Source of the DNA: an uncultured Eubacterium sp.
Lineage (GTDB): Bacteria; Bacillota; Clostridia; Lachnospirales; CAG-274
Reading direction: 5' to 3'
NCBI GenBank assembly: GCA_900543365.1
Contig: UQRG01000037.1
Coordinates: 1 to 11,378 of the forward strand
Length of the DNA stretch: 11,378 bases
Shown here: positions 1-7,299 of the stretch, one piece after another
Numbering within the stretch: the stretch's first letter is position 1
Layout: each line of letters opens with the position of its first letter
Program-made: the position numbers and the translations under genes
Notes under the pieces: generated by a model
What the model was told of the DNA's origin: nothing
Databases searched by the model: none
The model's input: only the letters and a program-made list of their open reading frames with translations

Positions 1-172
1 TAAGAAACATAATCATTGAACCTGCAAGAGTATCATTATAATTAGCACTAGCCACTACAATATTTTGAGATACAAAAAAATAACCTGTGATAAGTACAAA
101 AAAACCTAAAAATCCATAGCCTGTTAATGTAGTAAAATAATTTTTAAGTTCTTTTTTAAATATGGAAACCAT
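1..172 (-). CDS. ABC transporter permease, ABC-2 type (N-terminal 57 residues, cut by window edge)
   Basis: This is the membrane partner of the ATPase encoded just upstream on the same strand. The reading frame starts at an ATG that overlaps the ATPase stop codon (TAATG), a layout typical of translational coupling. The visible start reads MVSIFKKELKNYFTTLTGYG. It is a short basic cytoplasmic stretch followed by a hydrophobic segment at about residues 18-34 (rich in F, L, G and V), as in the first membrane helix of ABC-2 permeases. Related clostridial operons pair such a permease with a gliding-type ATPase, sometimes followed by a GldG-like protein, but nothing beyond the edge can be seen. The substrate cannot be told. 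The gene continues past position 1. Confidence 0.75.
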   Translation of the reverse strand, partial: MVSIFKKELKNYFTTLTGYGFLGFFVLITGYFFVSQNIVVASANYNDTLAGSMIMFL

Positions 173-1200
173 TAGTCATCAGCCTCCTTAGTATCTTTGC
201 ATTCAGCTTCCTGTCCACCCTCTGCAAAGACTATGTTCAGTTCTTCTGTTTCTACTTCTTCATTGTCAATAGTTCCATTAACAATTTGAAGGAAAACTTC
301 TTCAAGACCACTTGTTAAAGGTCTTAACATAAGTACAGATATTCTTTCTTCAGCCATAGTTGCAAATATAATTTCTCTTATGTCACTACCTTCACTACCG
401 TAAACCTTAATGTCATAGGTTCCGTCACTATTATCTCTGTCAATAGTAGCAGTATCAATAGAACTCCATTCCATAAGTTTCTGCACTGCTCTATAAGGGT
501 CGCCTTTAATAGTAACAAGTTGAGCAGAATTACCTGCCATATTTACAAGCTCCTCTGTTGATTCACTTGCCACTATTTTGCCTTTGTTAATAATAATAAT
601 TCTGTCACATATTTCACTAACTTCACTTAAAATATGAGAGCTTAATATAACTGTATGCTTTTTGCCTAAATTCCTTATAAGCTGACGCATTTCCATAATC
701 TGCTTAGGGTCTAAGCCAGATGTAGGTTCGTCAAGTATAAGTACATCAGGATTACCAACTAATGCTTGTGCAAGTCCTACTCTCTGTCTATAACCTTTGG
801 AAAGATTTTTAATAAGTCTTTTATAAACATCATTTAACTTAGTAATTGTAACTATATCATTAATCATAGATGCTCTATCTTGTTTTTTTACTTTTTTAAG
901 GTCACAGATAAATTTAAGATATTCTTCTACTGTCATATCCCCATAAACAGGAGGAACATCAGGTAAATAACCCAGTTCTTTTTTTGCCTTTACCGGGTCA
1001 TCAAGTATATCAAATCCATTTATTCTAACTGTTCCTTCTGTTGAAGAAATAAAACCTGTCATCATATTCATTGTTGTAGTTTTGCCTGCACCATTAGGTC
1101 CAAGAAAGCCTACAACTTCACCATCATTGACTACAAAGGATATGTTATCAACTGCTGTATGAGGACCAAATTTTTTAGTTAAATTTTTTACCTCTATCAA
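172..1200 (-). CDS. ABC transporter ATP-binding protein (ABC-2/gliding type)
   Basis: This is the cytoplasmic ATPase subunit that powers the permease encoded next to it. The 342 residues contain Walker A GPNGAGKT (34-41), the signature LSKGYRQR (133-140), Walker B VLILDEPT (153-160) and the switch histidine in SSHILSE (H189). The signature is LSKGY rather than LSGGQ, and the Q-loop region reads LGYLPD; both are usual in the GldA-like branch of ABC-2 exporters. Residues from about 225 to the end form a C-terminal extension common in this branch, ending in a very acidic tail. The start is TTG at 1200, chosen because AAAGGAGG lies 7 nt upstream and the protein opens with the family-typical MIEVKNLTKKFG. 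The stop overlaps the permease start. Substrate is unknown; export or membrane-stress roles are possible. Confidence 0.93.
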   Translation of the reverse strand: MIEVKNLTKKFGPHTAVDNISFVVNDGEVVGFLGPNGAGKTTTMNMMTGFISSTEGTVRINGFDILDDPVKAKKELGYLPDVPPVYGDMTVEEYLKFICDLKKVKKQDRASMINDIVTITKLNDVYKRLIKNLSKGYRQRVGLAQALVGNPDVLILDEPTSGLDPKQIMEMRQLIRNLGKKHTVILSSHILSEVSEICDRIIIINKGKIVASESTEELVNMAGNSAQLVTIKGDPYRAVQKLMEWSSIDTATIDRDNSDGTYDIKVYGSEGSDIREIIFATMAEERISVLMLRPLTSGLEEVFLQIVNGTIDNEEVETEELNIVFAEGGQEAECKDTKEADD

Positions 1201-1207
1201 AGCTAAG

Positions 1208-1215
1208 CCTCCTTT
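1208..1215 (-). promoter_or_regulatory. Ribosome binding site that fixes a TTG start (ABC ATPase)
   Basis: AAAGGAGG on the minus strand is a near-perfect Shine-Dalgarno sequence. It lies 7 nt before the TTG at 1200-1198 and supports that unusual start. Confidence 0.85.
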
Positions 1216-1231
1216 ATCTATTATTATTAAT

Positions 1232-1260
1232 ATAATACACTAATTTGGTTGTGTTTTCAA
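1232..1260 (-). promoter_or_regulatory. Sigma-A promoter of the ABC transporter operon
   Basis: On the minus strand, TTGAAA (1260-1255) is followed after exactly 17 nt by TATTAT (1237-1232). Transcription would start near 1225, giving a leader of about 25 nt that contains the AAAGGAGG ribosome site. The -35 lies inside an inverted repeat, so a repressor bound there would block the polymerase. Confidence 0.7.
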
Positions 1261-1280
1261 TTAATATAGGCTTAATTGAA
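1256..1280. repeat. Perfect 9-bp inverted repeat over the ABC-operon -35 (candidate operator)
   Basis: TTCAATTAA (1256-1264) and TTAATTGAA (1272-1280) are exact reverse complements separated by 7 nt. The repeat covers the -35 of the ABC promoter (1255-1260). It also lies downstream of ftsK on the same strand, but no U-run of terminator type follows, so an operator is more likely than a terminator. The rest of 1281-1389 shows no gene and no convincing ftsK terminator. Confidence 0.5.
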
Positions 1281-1389
1281 TATTAAGGTTTTATGAATAA
1301 TATACATTAATATAATTGTTTAATGTTCGGTATTGATTAAAGTTAAAGTAGACTAACAATATTCACATCTACAATTACCTTATAGTTAA

Positions 1390-4209
1390 TCAATATTCAT
1401 CTTGTCTATTTTTCCACTCATTATACTGATACTTATCAATTTTAACTTCTCTACCCTTAGTACCACCTAAGTCAGGACCAACAATACCTCTTTCTTCAAG
1501 TTCATCAATAATACGAGCAGCCCTATTATAGCCTATTTTAAATTTACGCTGTATAAAGCTAGTAGATGCCTTTTGCTGAATTGCTACAAGTTTAATTACC
1601 TCGTCAATTAAATCATCACTGCCATTATTGTTACTGCCACTATCACTATCTCCACCGTGAGCCTCTGCAACAGACCTATTAATTTCGTCAATAACAGACT
1701 TGTCATAATGGCTATCATCTGTTTTAATTGAATTAACTATATCTTCAACTTCCTCATCAGTTACAAAAGCTCCCTGTATTCTCAATGGCTTATCATCAAA
1801 GGCTCTTGTTTTAAGAAGCATATCACCTCGACCAAGTAGTTTCTCTGCACCAGTAGCATCAAGAATAATTTTGGAGTTAATACTACCTGCTACCTTAAAA
1901 GCAATTCTTGACGGAACATTTGCCTTAATAAGACCTGTAACAATATTAGAGTCTGGTCGCTGAGTTGCAATAACAAGGTGCATACCAGCAGCTCTGGCAA
2001 GCTGTGTTAGTCTAACAATAGCGTTTTCAACTTCCTTGCCTGTTGTCATCATAAGGTCAGCAAGCTCATCAATAATAATTACTATATAAGGTAATTTTTC
2101 AGTACCTTCAATTTTATTATAGCCTTTTATATTTCTAACACCATATTTTTCAAGAAGGTCATATCTTCTTTCCATTTCTCTAATCGCCCAATTTAAAGCA
2201 CCGGCAGCTTTTTGCACATCACTGACAACTGGTATAAGAAGATGTGGAATACCATTATAAACACTAAGTTCAACTTTTTTAGGGTCAATAAGTATAAGTT
2301 TCACTTCATCAGGCGTTGCCTTATACAGTATAGAAGTAATAAGTGTATTTATACAAACAGACTTACCTGCACCAGTAGCACCTGCAATAAGCAAATGAGT
2401 CATATCAGCAATATCAGCTACAATAACTGTACCTGTAATATCTTTACCTACGCCAAAGGCAAGTTTGCTATCATAATCTCTAAATTTGTCTGTAAGAAGT
2501 ACCTCACTAAAATAAACTGGAGATACAGAGTCATTACCAAGCTCAATACCTATTTTGTTTGTGCCTGGAATAGGTGCTTCAATTCTAACAGACTTGGCAG
2601 CCATAGCAAGCTCAATATCTTTATCAAGTTTAGTAATTTTGCTAACTGGTATACCCTTTGGAGGTATAAGCTCATATCTTGTAACAGTAGGTCCTTGACT
2701 TATATTATCTACTTTTGCCTTAACTCCAAAGGTAGCAAGTGTTTCCTCTAAAAGTCTTGATTTATTAATTAATTCTTCTCTATTTGATGTTCCTTGCTTT
2801 TTAGGATTTCTATGAAGAATATTAGGGCTAGGGAACTTATAAGGTGTTGTAGTCTTTATGTTAAGCTTATTAATTTCCTCTGTTTTTTCTGCTTCAATAA
2901 TAACCGGTTGATTTTCTTTAATCTTATTTTCAACTGGTTTTTCAATTAATTCTATATTATTAACAGCATCTTCCCAAGGTGGCGTTTCATTTTCTTCATT
3001 AATTATTGATGATGTTTCTTGCACAGGTTCAGTAATAACCGGTTCTGAATAATTTTCCTCTAATGCTTCTTGTGTAGTTACCATAGGTTCTTCATCATAT
3101 TCATCATCATAAATATCAAAATATTTAGGACTTTCCTTTATATCATCAGTAAAATGAAGTGTAGGTATTTCAGGGATTTTAATATCTTCATCATCAAAAT
3201 TTTCTTCCTTGATAATATCTGATTTAAGACTTTCCTCATACCTTTGCATATCTTCTTTTATAAAGGAAGGAATGACAAAATCAGGTTCTTTGTCATCATA
3301 CTCATATTTTTTATTAAATATATCTGTTTCAATAATTATATCTTCATCATTTCCTCCTTTATCCTCTGGAATATTAATAAATACCGGCTTACCATTAGAC
3401 TTATGTTTTTTCTTTTTCTTCATTTTTTCAACTGGAAGCTCCATTTGTGTAGTTTCTGTATAATCGTCATAGTATTCTTCATCTTCATCAACAGTTATAT
3501 GACTTAATCTATAATCTCTATATTCTTCCTTTGTACCATCAATCCAGTCACCAATAGAACCTGCAATATCTGCTACAGTTTTGCCAGTAGCAAGCACAAT
3601 AAGTATAATACTAACAACTAAAAGAATAATAGTTGTTCCTGTTTTGCCTAATAAAGCACAAAAAGCACCACCTATAATTGCTCCTATAAAGCCACCGTTT
3701 TGAATATTACCATTTAAAAAGCTATCTGAAATGTATTGAGAAAAAGGTATATCACCTATACCTTGTTTATATGTAAATGTATGGGCAAGACAAATAATTG
3801 TAGTAAAAAAGCCAATAAATAAAGTCAACTTAAATTTATAAGCATACTTTGTCTTATCCATAAGAGTTTGAACACCAAAAAGCATAAATACAATAGGTAA
3901 AATAATAGCTCCTATGCCGAATAAATGCTTTAATCCTGCTGATATATAGCCTCCTATTATTCCCATTCTGTCACTGGCTATAACACATATAAAAATAATA
4001 ACAGCTACACCAATAAGAGAAATAGCTAAAACTTCTGCTTTTAGCTTTTGTTGCCTTGCATCAAGCATAGCCTGTTCTGACTTTGTAAGCTTAGGAGTGC
4101 TTTCCCTAGCTTTATTTGATTTTGTAGTTTTTGTTGTTGAATTTGTCGTCTTTTTATTTGAATTTTTATTTGATGAGGTAGGCTTCTTTCTGCCTGCTGT
4201 TGTTGCCAT
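1390..4209 (-). CDS. ftsK: DNA translocase FtsK/SpoIIIE
   Basis: This is a membrane-anchored, hexameric, ATP-driven DNA pump. In this family it clears chromosome DNA from the division septum and, in spore formers, moves the chromosome into the forespore (SpoIIIE role). The 939 residues show, in order: a basic Thr/Ser/Asn/Lys-rich head (1-55); four or five membrane segments between about 59 and 208; a long acidic, low-complexity linker (about 225-460) with a KKKKKHK patch; the motor domain with Walker A GATGAGKS (610-617) and Walker B IVIIIDELADLM (709-720); and a C-terminal winged-helix gamma domain (about 865-925, with NRAARIIDELEERGIVGP) that reads orienting DNA sequences. It is about 150 residues longer than Bacillus SpoIIIE (near 790), mostly through the linker. 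Start ATG at 4209 has AGGGAG about 10 nt upstream. FtsK and SpoIIIE cannot be told apart from sequence alone. Confidence 0.95.
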   Translation of the reverse strand: MATTAGRKKPTSSNKNSNKKTTNSTTKTTKSNKARESTPKLTKSEQAMLDARQQKLKAEVLAISLIGVAVIIFICVIASDRMGIIGGYISAGLKHLFGIGAIILPIVFMLFGVQTLMDKTKYAYKFKLTLFIGFFTTIICLAHTFTYKQGIGDIPFSQYISDSFLNGNIQNGGFIGAIIGGAFCALLGKTGTTIILLVVSIILIVLATGKTVADIAGSIGDWIDGTKEEYRDYRLSHITVDEDEEYYDDYTETTQMELPVEKMKKKKKHKSNGKPVFINIPEDKGGNDEDIIIETDIFNKKYEYDDKEPDFVIPSFIKEDMQRYEESLKSDIIKEENFDDEDIKIPEIPTLHFTDDIKESPKYFDIYDDEYDEEPMVTTQEALEENYSEPVITEPVQETSSIINEENETPPWEDAVNNIELIEKPVENKIKENQPVIIEAEKTEEINKLNIKTTTPYKFPSPNILHRNPKKQGTSNREELINKSRLLEETLATFGVKAKVDNISQGPTVTRYELIPPKGIPVSKITKLDKDIELAMAAKSVRIEAPIPGTNKIGIELGNDSVSPVYFSEVLLTDKFRDYDSKLAFGVGKDITGTVIVADIADMTHLLIAGATGAGKSVCINTLITSILYKATPDEVKLILIDPKKVELSVYNGIPHLLIPVVSDVQKAAGALNWAIREMERRYDLLEKYGVRNIKGYNKIEGTEKLPYIVIIIDELADLMMTTGKEVENAIVRLTQLARAAGMHLVIATQRPDSNIVTGLIKANVPSRIAFKVAGSINSKIILDATGAEKLLGRGDMLLKTRAFDDKPLRIQGAFVTDEEVEDIVNSIKTDDSHYDKSVIDEINRSVAEAHGGDSDSGSNNNGSDDLIDEVIKLVAIQQKASTSFIQRKFKIGYNRAARIIDELEERGIVGPDLGGTKGREVKIDKYQYNEWKNRQDEY

Positions 4210-4244
4210 CTATTACACTCTCCCTAATTTTAAACATACAATAA

Positions 4245-4272
4245 ACAAAGCAAGTATAATTTCTTGCTTTGT
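4245..4272 (-). promoter_or_regulatory. Perfect 10-bp stem-loop at the predicted 5' end of ftsK mRNA
   Basis: On the minus strand ACAAAGCAAG (4272-4263) pairs perfectly with CTTGCTTTGT (4254-4245) around an 8-nt loop. The predicted ftsK transcription start (about 4272) coincides with the first base of the stem, so the mRNA would begin with a hairpin. The role is unknown; it could protect the 5' end, bind a regulator, or be a DNA operator. Only TTTATTG follows it, so terminator activity looks weak. Confidence 0.55.
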
Positions 4273-4279
4273 AAAATAT

Positions 4280-4308
4280 ATTATAACATATTAAGAGGAT
4301 ATTTTCTA
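4280..4308 (-). promoter_or_regulatory. Promoter of ftsK (extended -10)
   Basis: On the minus strand TAGAAA (4308-4303) is followed after 17 nt by TATAAT (4285-4280), with TG one base before the -10, making an extended -10 element. The predicted start near 4272 gives a leader of about 63 nt that opens with a perfect hairpin. The promoter diverges from that of purK. Confidence 0.6.
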
Positions 4309-4335
4309 CTATGATTTATAAGTAGTAAAAAGTTA

Positions 4336-4364
4336 TTGCTAAAACTATACATTTATGTTAATAT
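4336..4364 (+). promoter_or_regulatory. Promoter of purK-purE
   Basis: TTGCTA (4336-4341) and TAATAT (4359-4364) are 17 nt apart, with TG at 4356-4357 forming an extended -10. Transcription would start near 4371, leaving only about 25 nt before the GTG start. There is therefore no room for a purine riboswitch in this transcript. The -35 boxes of this promoter and that of ftsK are about 27 nt apart. Confidence 0.55.
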
Positions 4365-4395
4365 AAATATAAATCGTACATTGAGGTGATTAATT

Positions 4396-5556
4396 GTGGC
4401 AAATTACTTTTTAAATAAAAAAATCGGCATTATTGGTGGTGGTCAGTTAGGTCAAATGATGCTCCTTGAAGCTAAGAAAATGGGATTTTATTCAGTTGTT
4501 CTTGACCCTACTCCCGATTGCCCTTGTCATAGTATATGTGACGAGCATATTGTGGCTAACTTTGACGATGAAAAGGCATTTCAGCTTTTAGCCGAAAAAA
4601 CTGATGTAATAACCTATGAATTTGAACATATTAATGCTAAGGCTCTTGAAAAACTTGAAGATAAAGGATACAAAATTTATCCTACAGCAGCAAGCCTTGA
4701 AGTAATACAAGACAAACTTACTCAAAAAGAGGCTATGGCTAAGGCTGGTCTTCCTGTACCAGATTTTATGATAATAGAAAATATTGAAGATATGACTAAG
4801 GCCGGAAATGAATACGGCTATCCTTATATGTTAAAAGCCAGAACCGGGGGATATGACGGCAAAGGTAATGCTGTAGTTAAAAGTGCTAATACTATTGAAC
4901 AAGCATACAATGAACTTGGTGGTGGCAAAATAAAACTTATGGCTGAAAAGATGATTAACTTTAAAATGGAAACATCTATTCTTGCCTGCAGAAGTTTAAA
5001 TGGTGACATTGCCGTTTACCCAGTTGGTGACAACAAACACATTGACAGCATACTCCACGAAACCAGTGTACCAGCTAACATTCCAGATAAAGCATCAAAA
5101 CTTGCTATGGAAGTTGCCTCAAAGGTAATGGAAATATTTGATGGTATAGGTATGTTTTGTGTTGAAATGTTTGTAACTAACGACAATGACATACTTATTA
5201 ATGAAGTTGCTCCCAGACCACATAATTCAGGTCACTATACAATAGAAGGCTGCGTAACAAGCCAGTTTGAAAATCACATAAGAGCAGTAGTTGGTTTACC
5301 TTTAGGTAGTACTGACCTTATAAGCCCTACAGTTATGATTAATCTATTAGGTGAAGTCGGCTACAACGGCAATGCTATTGTTGAAGGTCTTGACAAAGCT
5401 CTTTCACTAAAAGGTGTCGCTTTGCACATTTATGGCAAAACTCAAACTAAACCAAAAAGAAAAATGGGACATATAACAGTAACAGCAAATAGTATATCTA
5501 AGGCTAAAGAAATCGCAGAACAAGCCTTTGATTATATTAAAATAAAAACATTATAA
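4396..5556 (+). CDS. purK: N5-carboxyaminoimidazole ribonucleotide synthetase (PurK)
   Basis: PurK uses ATP and bicarbonate to carboxylate aminoimidazole ribonucleotide (AIR) to N5-CAIR in de novo purine synthesis, in the cytosol. The 386-residue product is a full-length ATP-grasp enzyme. It has the N-terminal IGIIGGGQLGQMM (10-22) that binds the nucleotide substrate; the glycine-rich ATP loop KARTGGYDGKGN (147-158); E257 and the metal-binding NEVAPRPHNSGH (269-280); and the C-terminal KMGHITV (356-362). The start is GTG at 4396, supported by GAGGTG 7 nt upstream and by the protein opening close to the conserved glycine loop. purE follows after 16 nt, so the two are co-transcribed. The order purK-purE is the reverse of the common purE-purK, and no other purine genes are in the window. 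Confidence 0.96.
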   Translation: MANYFLNKKIGIIGGGQLGQMMLLEAKKMGFYSVVLDPTPDCPCHSICDEHIVANFDDEKAFQLLAEKTDVITYEFEHINAKALEKLEDKGYKIYPTAASLEVIQDKLTQKEAMAKAGLPVPDFMIIENIEDMTKAGNEYGYPYMLKARTGGYDGKGNAVVKSANTIEQAYNELGGGKIKLMAEKMINFKMETSILACRSLNGDIAVYPVGDNKHIDSILHETSVPANIPDKASKLAMEVASKVMEIFDGIGMFCVEMFVTNDNDILINEVAPRPHNSGHYTIEGCVTSQFENHIRAVVGLPLGSTDLISPTVMINLLGEVGYNGNAIVEGLDKALSLKGVALHIYGKTQTKPKRKMGHITVTANSISKAKEIAEQAFDYIKIKTL

Positions 5557-5572
5557 AAGGAGGATAAATAAA

Positions 5573-6082
5573 ATGGTTCAAGTAGGTATAATAATGGGCA
5601 GTGATTCAGACCTTCCTATTATGAGTGAAGCTGCTAAAGTTCTTGATGAGTTTGGTGTAGAATACGAACTAACAGTTGTATCAGCACACAGAACTCCTGA
5701 TAGGATGTATGAATATGCTAAAAGTGCTAAAGACAGAGGACTTAAGCTAATTATTGCTGGTGCTGGTGGTGCTGCACATTTACCGGGTATGACAGCTGCA
5801 ATTACAACTCTTCCTGTAATAGGTGTGCCTATTAAGACAAAAGCATTAAGTGGTGTTGATTCACTTTATTCAATAGTACAAATGCCAGGTGGTATTCCGG
5901 TGGCTACTGTTGCAATAAACGGTGGTAAAAATGCTGGACTTCTTGCCGTACAAACATTAGCGGCATTTGATGAACAACTTTCTATTAAAGTTATTCAATA
6001 TAAGAAAAACCTTGAGGATAATGTTATTGAAAAAGCACAACACCTTGAAAATATCGGATATAAAAAGTATCTTGCAGAATAA
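5573..6082 (+). CDS. purE: N5-carboxyaminoimidazole ribonucleotide mutase (PurE, class I)
   Basis: PurE moves the carboxyl group of N5-CAIR, the PurK product, to carbon 4 to give CAIR. The 169-residue protein has the normal class I length and motifs: GSDSDLP (9-15), SAHRTP (37-42) with the catalytic histidine, and GAGGAAHLPGM (63-73). The stretch QMPGGIPVATVAINGGKNAG (103-122) is also typical. The presence of PurK beside it and the SAHRTP motif fit the N5-CAIR mutase rather than the class II AIR carboxylase. AAAGGAGG sits 9 nt before the ATG and touches the purK stop codon, so translation is likely coupled. A terminator-like hairpin follows directly after the stop. Confidence 0.96.
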   Translation: MVQVGIIMGSDSDLPIMSEAAKVLDEFGVEYELTVVSAHRTPDRMYEYAKSAKDRGLKLIIAGAGGAAHLPGMTAAITTLPVIGVPIKTKALSGVDSLYSIVQMPGGIPVATVAINGGKNAGLLAVQTLAAFDEQLSIKVIQYKKNLEDNVIEKAQHLENIGYKKYLAE

Positions 6083-6095
6083 AAACAAAAAAAAT

Positions 6096-6128
6096 TGCAA
6101 CATTTTATAAGTTTTTTGTTGCATTTTT
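6096..6128 (+). terminator. Probable intrinsic terminator of purKE
   Basis: TGCAACA (6096-6102) pairs with TGTTGCA (6117-6123) around a 14-nt A/T loop and is followed by TTTTTGT. A competing stem, A-rich near 6085-6093 against TTTTTTGTT (6112-6120), can also form. The stem is short and A/T-rich, so efficiency may be moderate. Its right arm overlaps the -35 of the next promoter. Confidence 0.55.
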
Positions 6129-6147
6129 GTAAAAAATATAGTATACT
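6119..6147 (+). promoter_or_regulatory. Promoter of the XRE-family regulator gene
   Basis: TTGCAT (6119-6124) and TATACT (6142-6147) are separated by exactly 17 nt. Transcription would start near 6154, giving a leader of about 60 nt. The -35 lies in the right arm of the purE terminator hairpin. Confidence 0.7.
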
Positions 6148-6214
6148 TTTAATTGGATAAAATGTAACAGAATGTTTTTTATTTATTATTTCATTTAAAA
6201 AGGAGATATGGATT

Positions 6215-6610
6215 ATGAACTACACTCAGATTATCGGCTCTAACATTAGATACGAAAGAAGATTAAGAGGACTTACTATTGATGACTTTGCTAAGGTTAT
6301 TGGTATGGCACCTGGTTTTGTAGGTCTTATTGAAAGAGGTCAGAGAGGTACAAGTATTGCCAATATGGTAAGAATTGCTGAATTTTTTGAAATTACTCTC
6401 GATGAACTTATCACTAAGGACTTAGCTCAAGGTAAAGTTTCTACTCCAAAGAGCGTAAACAAAATCGAAAAGGATAGAAAAGCATTAATTAGTATGATTA
6501 ACACTATGCCTAATGATAAGGTACAAATTCTTGCTGCTAATGCTAAAACTTTAAATAAGTATATCCCTACTTTAAGTGCTAAGGAAGAAGCCCTTGCAGA
6601 GGAGTTTTAA
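6215..6610 (+). CDS. XRE-family helix-turn-helix transcriptional regulator
   Basis: This is a small DNA-binding protein of 131 residues. Residues about 6-65 form an HTH_3 (Cro/CI, SinR-like) domain, with the helix-turn-helix around TIDDFAKVIGMAPGFVGLIE (21-40), then RGQRGTSIANMVRIAEFF and the usual LDELI close. Residues 80-131 are polar and probably helical (KIEKDRKALISMINTMPNDK) and may serve oligomerisation; no ligand or peptidase domain is visible. AAAGGAG 10 nt upstream supports the ATG at 6215. An ATG at 6208 is out of frame. The gene is a single transcription unit, with its own promoter and a strong terminator. Its targets are unknown; autoregulation is common for such proteins but no clear operator was found. 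Confidence 0.88.
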   Translation: MNYTQIIGSNIRYERRLRGLTIDDFAKVIGMAPGFVGLIERGQRGTSIANMVRIAEFFEITLDELITKDLAQGKVSTPKSVNKIEKDRKALISMINTMPNDKVQILAANAKTLNKYIPTLSAKEEALAEEF

Positions 6611-6636
6611 TTTAAAATTCCATATTTTTGTAAAAA

Positions 6637-6662
6637 TCCCCATATTTATGGGGACTTTTTTA
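6637..6662 (+). terminator. Intrinsic terminator of the XRE regulator gene
   Basis: TCCCCAT (6637-6643) pairs with ATGGGGA (6648-6654) over an ATTT loop, and CTTTTTT follows. The G/C stem and U-run make this one of the two clearest terminators in the window. It insulates spmA from upstream reading. Confidence 0.88.
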
Positions 6663-6676
6663 TTTAAATTATTTTT

Positions 6677-6705
6677 TCATAAAGCATAACTTTAATTCAT
6701 ACCAT
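6677..6705 (+). promoter_or_regulatory. Weak candidate sigma-E-type sporulation promoter of spmAB
   Basis: TCATAAA (6677-6683) and CATACCAT (6698-6705), 14 nt apart, resemble the Bacillus sigma-E boxes KMATATT and CATACANT (5 of 7 and 7 of 8 positions). The predicted start near 6712 falls at the edge of the GAGGTG ribosome site (6711-6716), which weakens the case. No sigma-A promoter with workable spacing is seen here. Confidence 0.28.
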
Positions 6706-6723
6706 ATAATGAGGTGATAAGTT

Positions 6724-7299
6724 ATGCTCAATTACTTATGGGGAGCAATGATATTTATAGGTATAGTTACGGCAGCCTTTACAGGCAATATGGCACAAGT
6801 AACAAACGGTGCTATAGACTCGGCAAGAGAAGCTGTAAACCTAGCCATAACAATGCTTGGTGTAATGTCAATGTGGACAGGTATAATGAAAATAGGTGAA
6901 AAAGCAGGACTAATAAAAAGCCTATCAAACAAAATGAAACCATTTTTGCACTGGTTATTCCCTACTGTTCCAAAAAACCACAAAGCAATGGAATATATAT
7001 CTACAAATGTAATAGCCAACATACTGGGGCTAGGTTGGGCAGCTACACCAGCGGGAATATCAGCTATGAAAGAATTACAAAAGCTAAACAAAAACAAAGA
7101 TATAGCAAGTACACCAATGTGTATGTTTATGATATTTAATATGTCCTCTTTACAACTTGTCAGTATAAATATAATAGCTTACAGAAGTCAATACAATTCA
7201 CAAAATCCATCTGAAATAATTGGTCCTGGAATAGCAACTACCCTAGTATCAACACTAGCAGCCATAATATTTGCAAAAATAATGGAGATAAGAAAATGA
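6724..7299 (+). CDS. spmA: Spore maturation protein A
   Basis: SpmA acts with SpmB in the membrane during sporulation; in Bacillus the pair is needed for full dehydration of the spore core. The 191 residues match the family along their length: the N-terminal MLNYLWGAMIFIGIVTAAFT and TGN, GVMSMWTGIMKIGEKAGL (46-63), LFPTVPKNHKAM (78-89), GLGWAATPAG (102-111), AMKELQKLNKNK, and EIIGPGIATTLVSTLAA (164-180). This is the nucleoside-recognition Gate type of membrane fold, with several hydrophobic helices. Bacillus SpmA has GLGNAATP where this protein has GLGWAATP. GAGGTG lies 7 nt before the ATG. The stop overlaps the spmB start. The pair marks the organism as a likely spore former. Confidence 0.95.
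   Translation: MLNYLWGAMIFIGIVTAAFTGNMAQVTNGAIDSAREAVNLAITMLGVMSMWTGIMKIGEKAGLIKSLSNKMKPFLHWLFPTVPKNHKAMEYISTNVIANILGLGWAATPAGISAMKELQKLNKNKDIASTPMCMFMIFNMSSLQLVSINIIAYRSQYNSQNPSEIIGPGIATTLVSTLAAIIFAKIMEIRK

Noticed and set aside
2212..2751. A 179-residue open frame on the plus strand inside ftsK
   Set aside because: It lies opposite the conserved FtsK motor domain, has a Cys/Asn/Tyr-rich composition unlike any protein family, and lacks a ribosome site.
6705..6710. TATAAT just before spmA as a sigma-A -10
   Set aside because: No -35 lies at the right distance, and transcription would start near 6717, leaving out most of the ribosome site.
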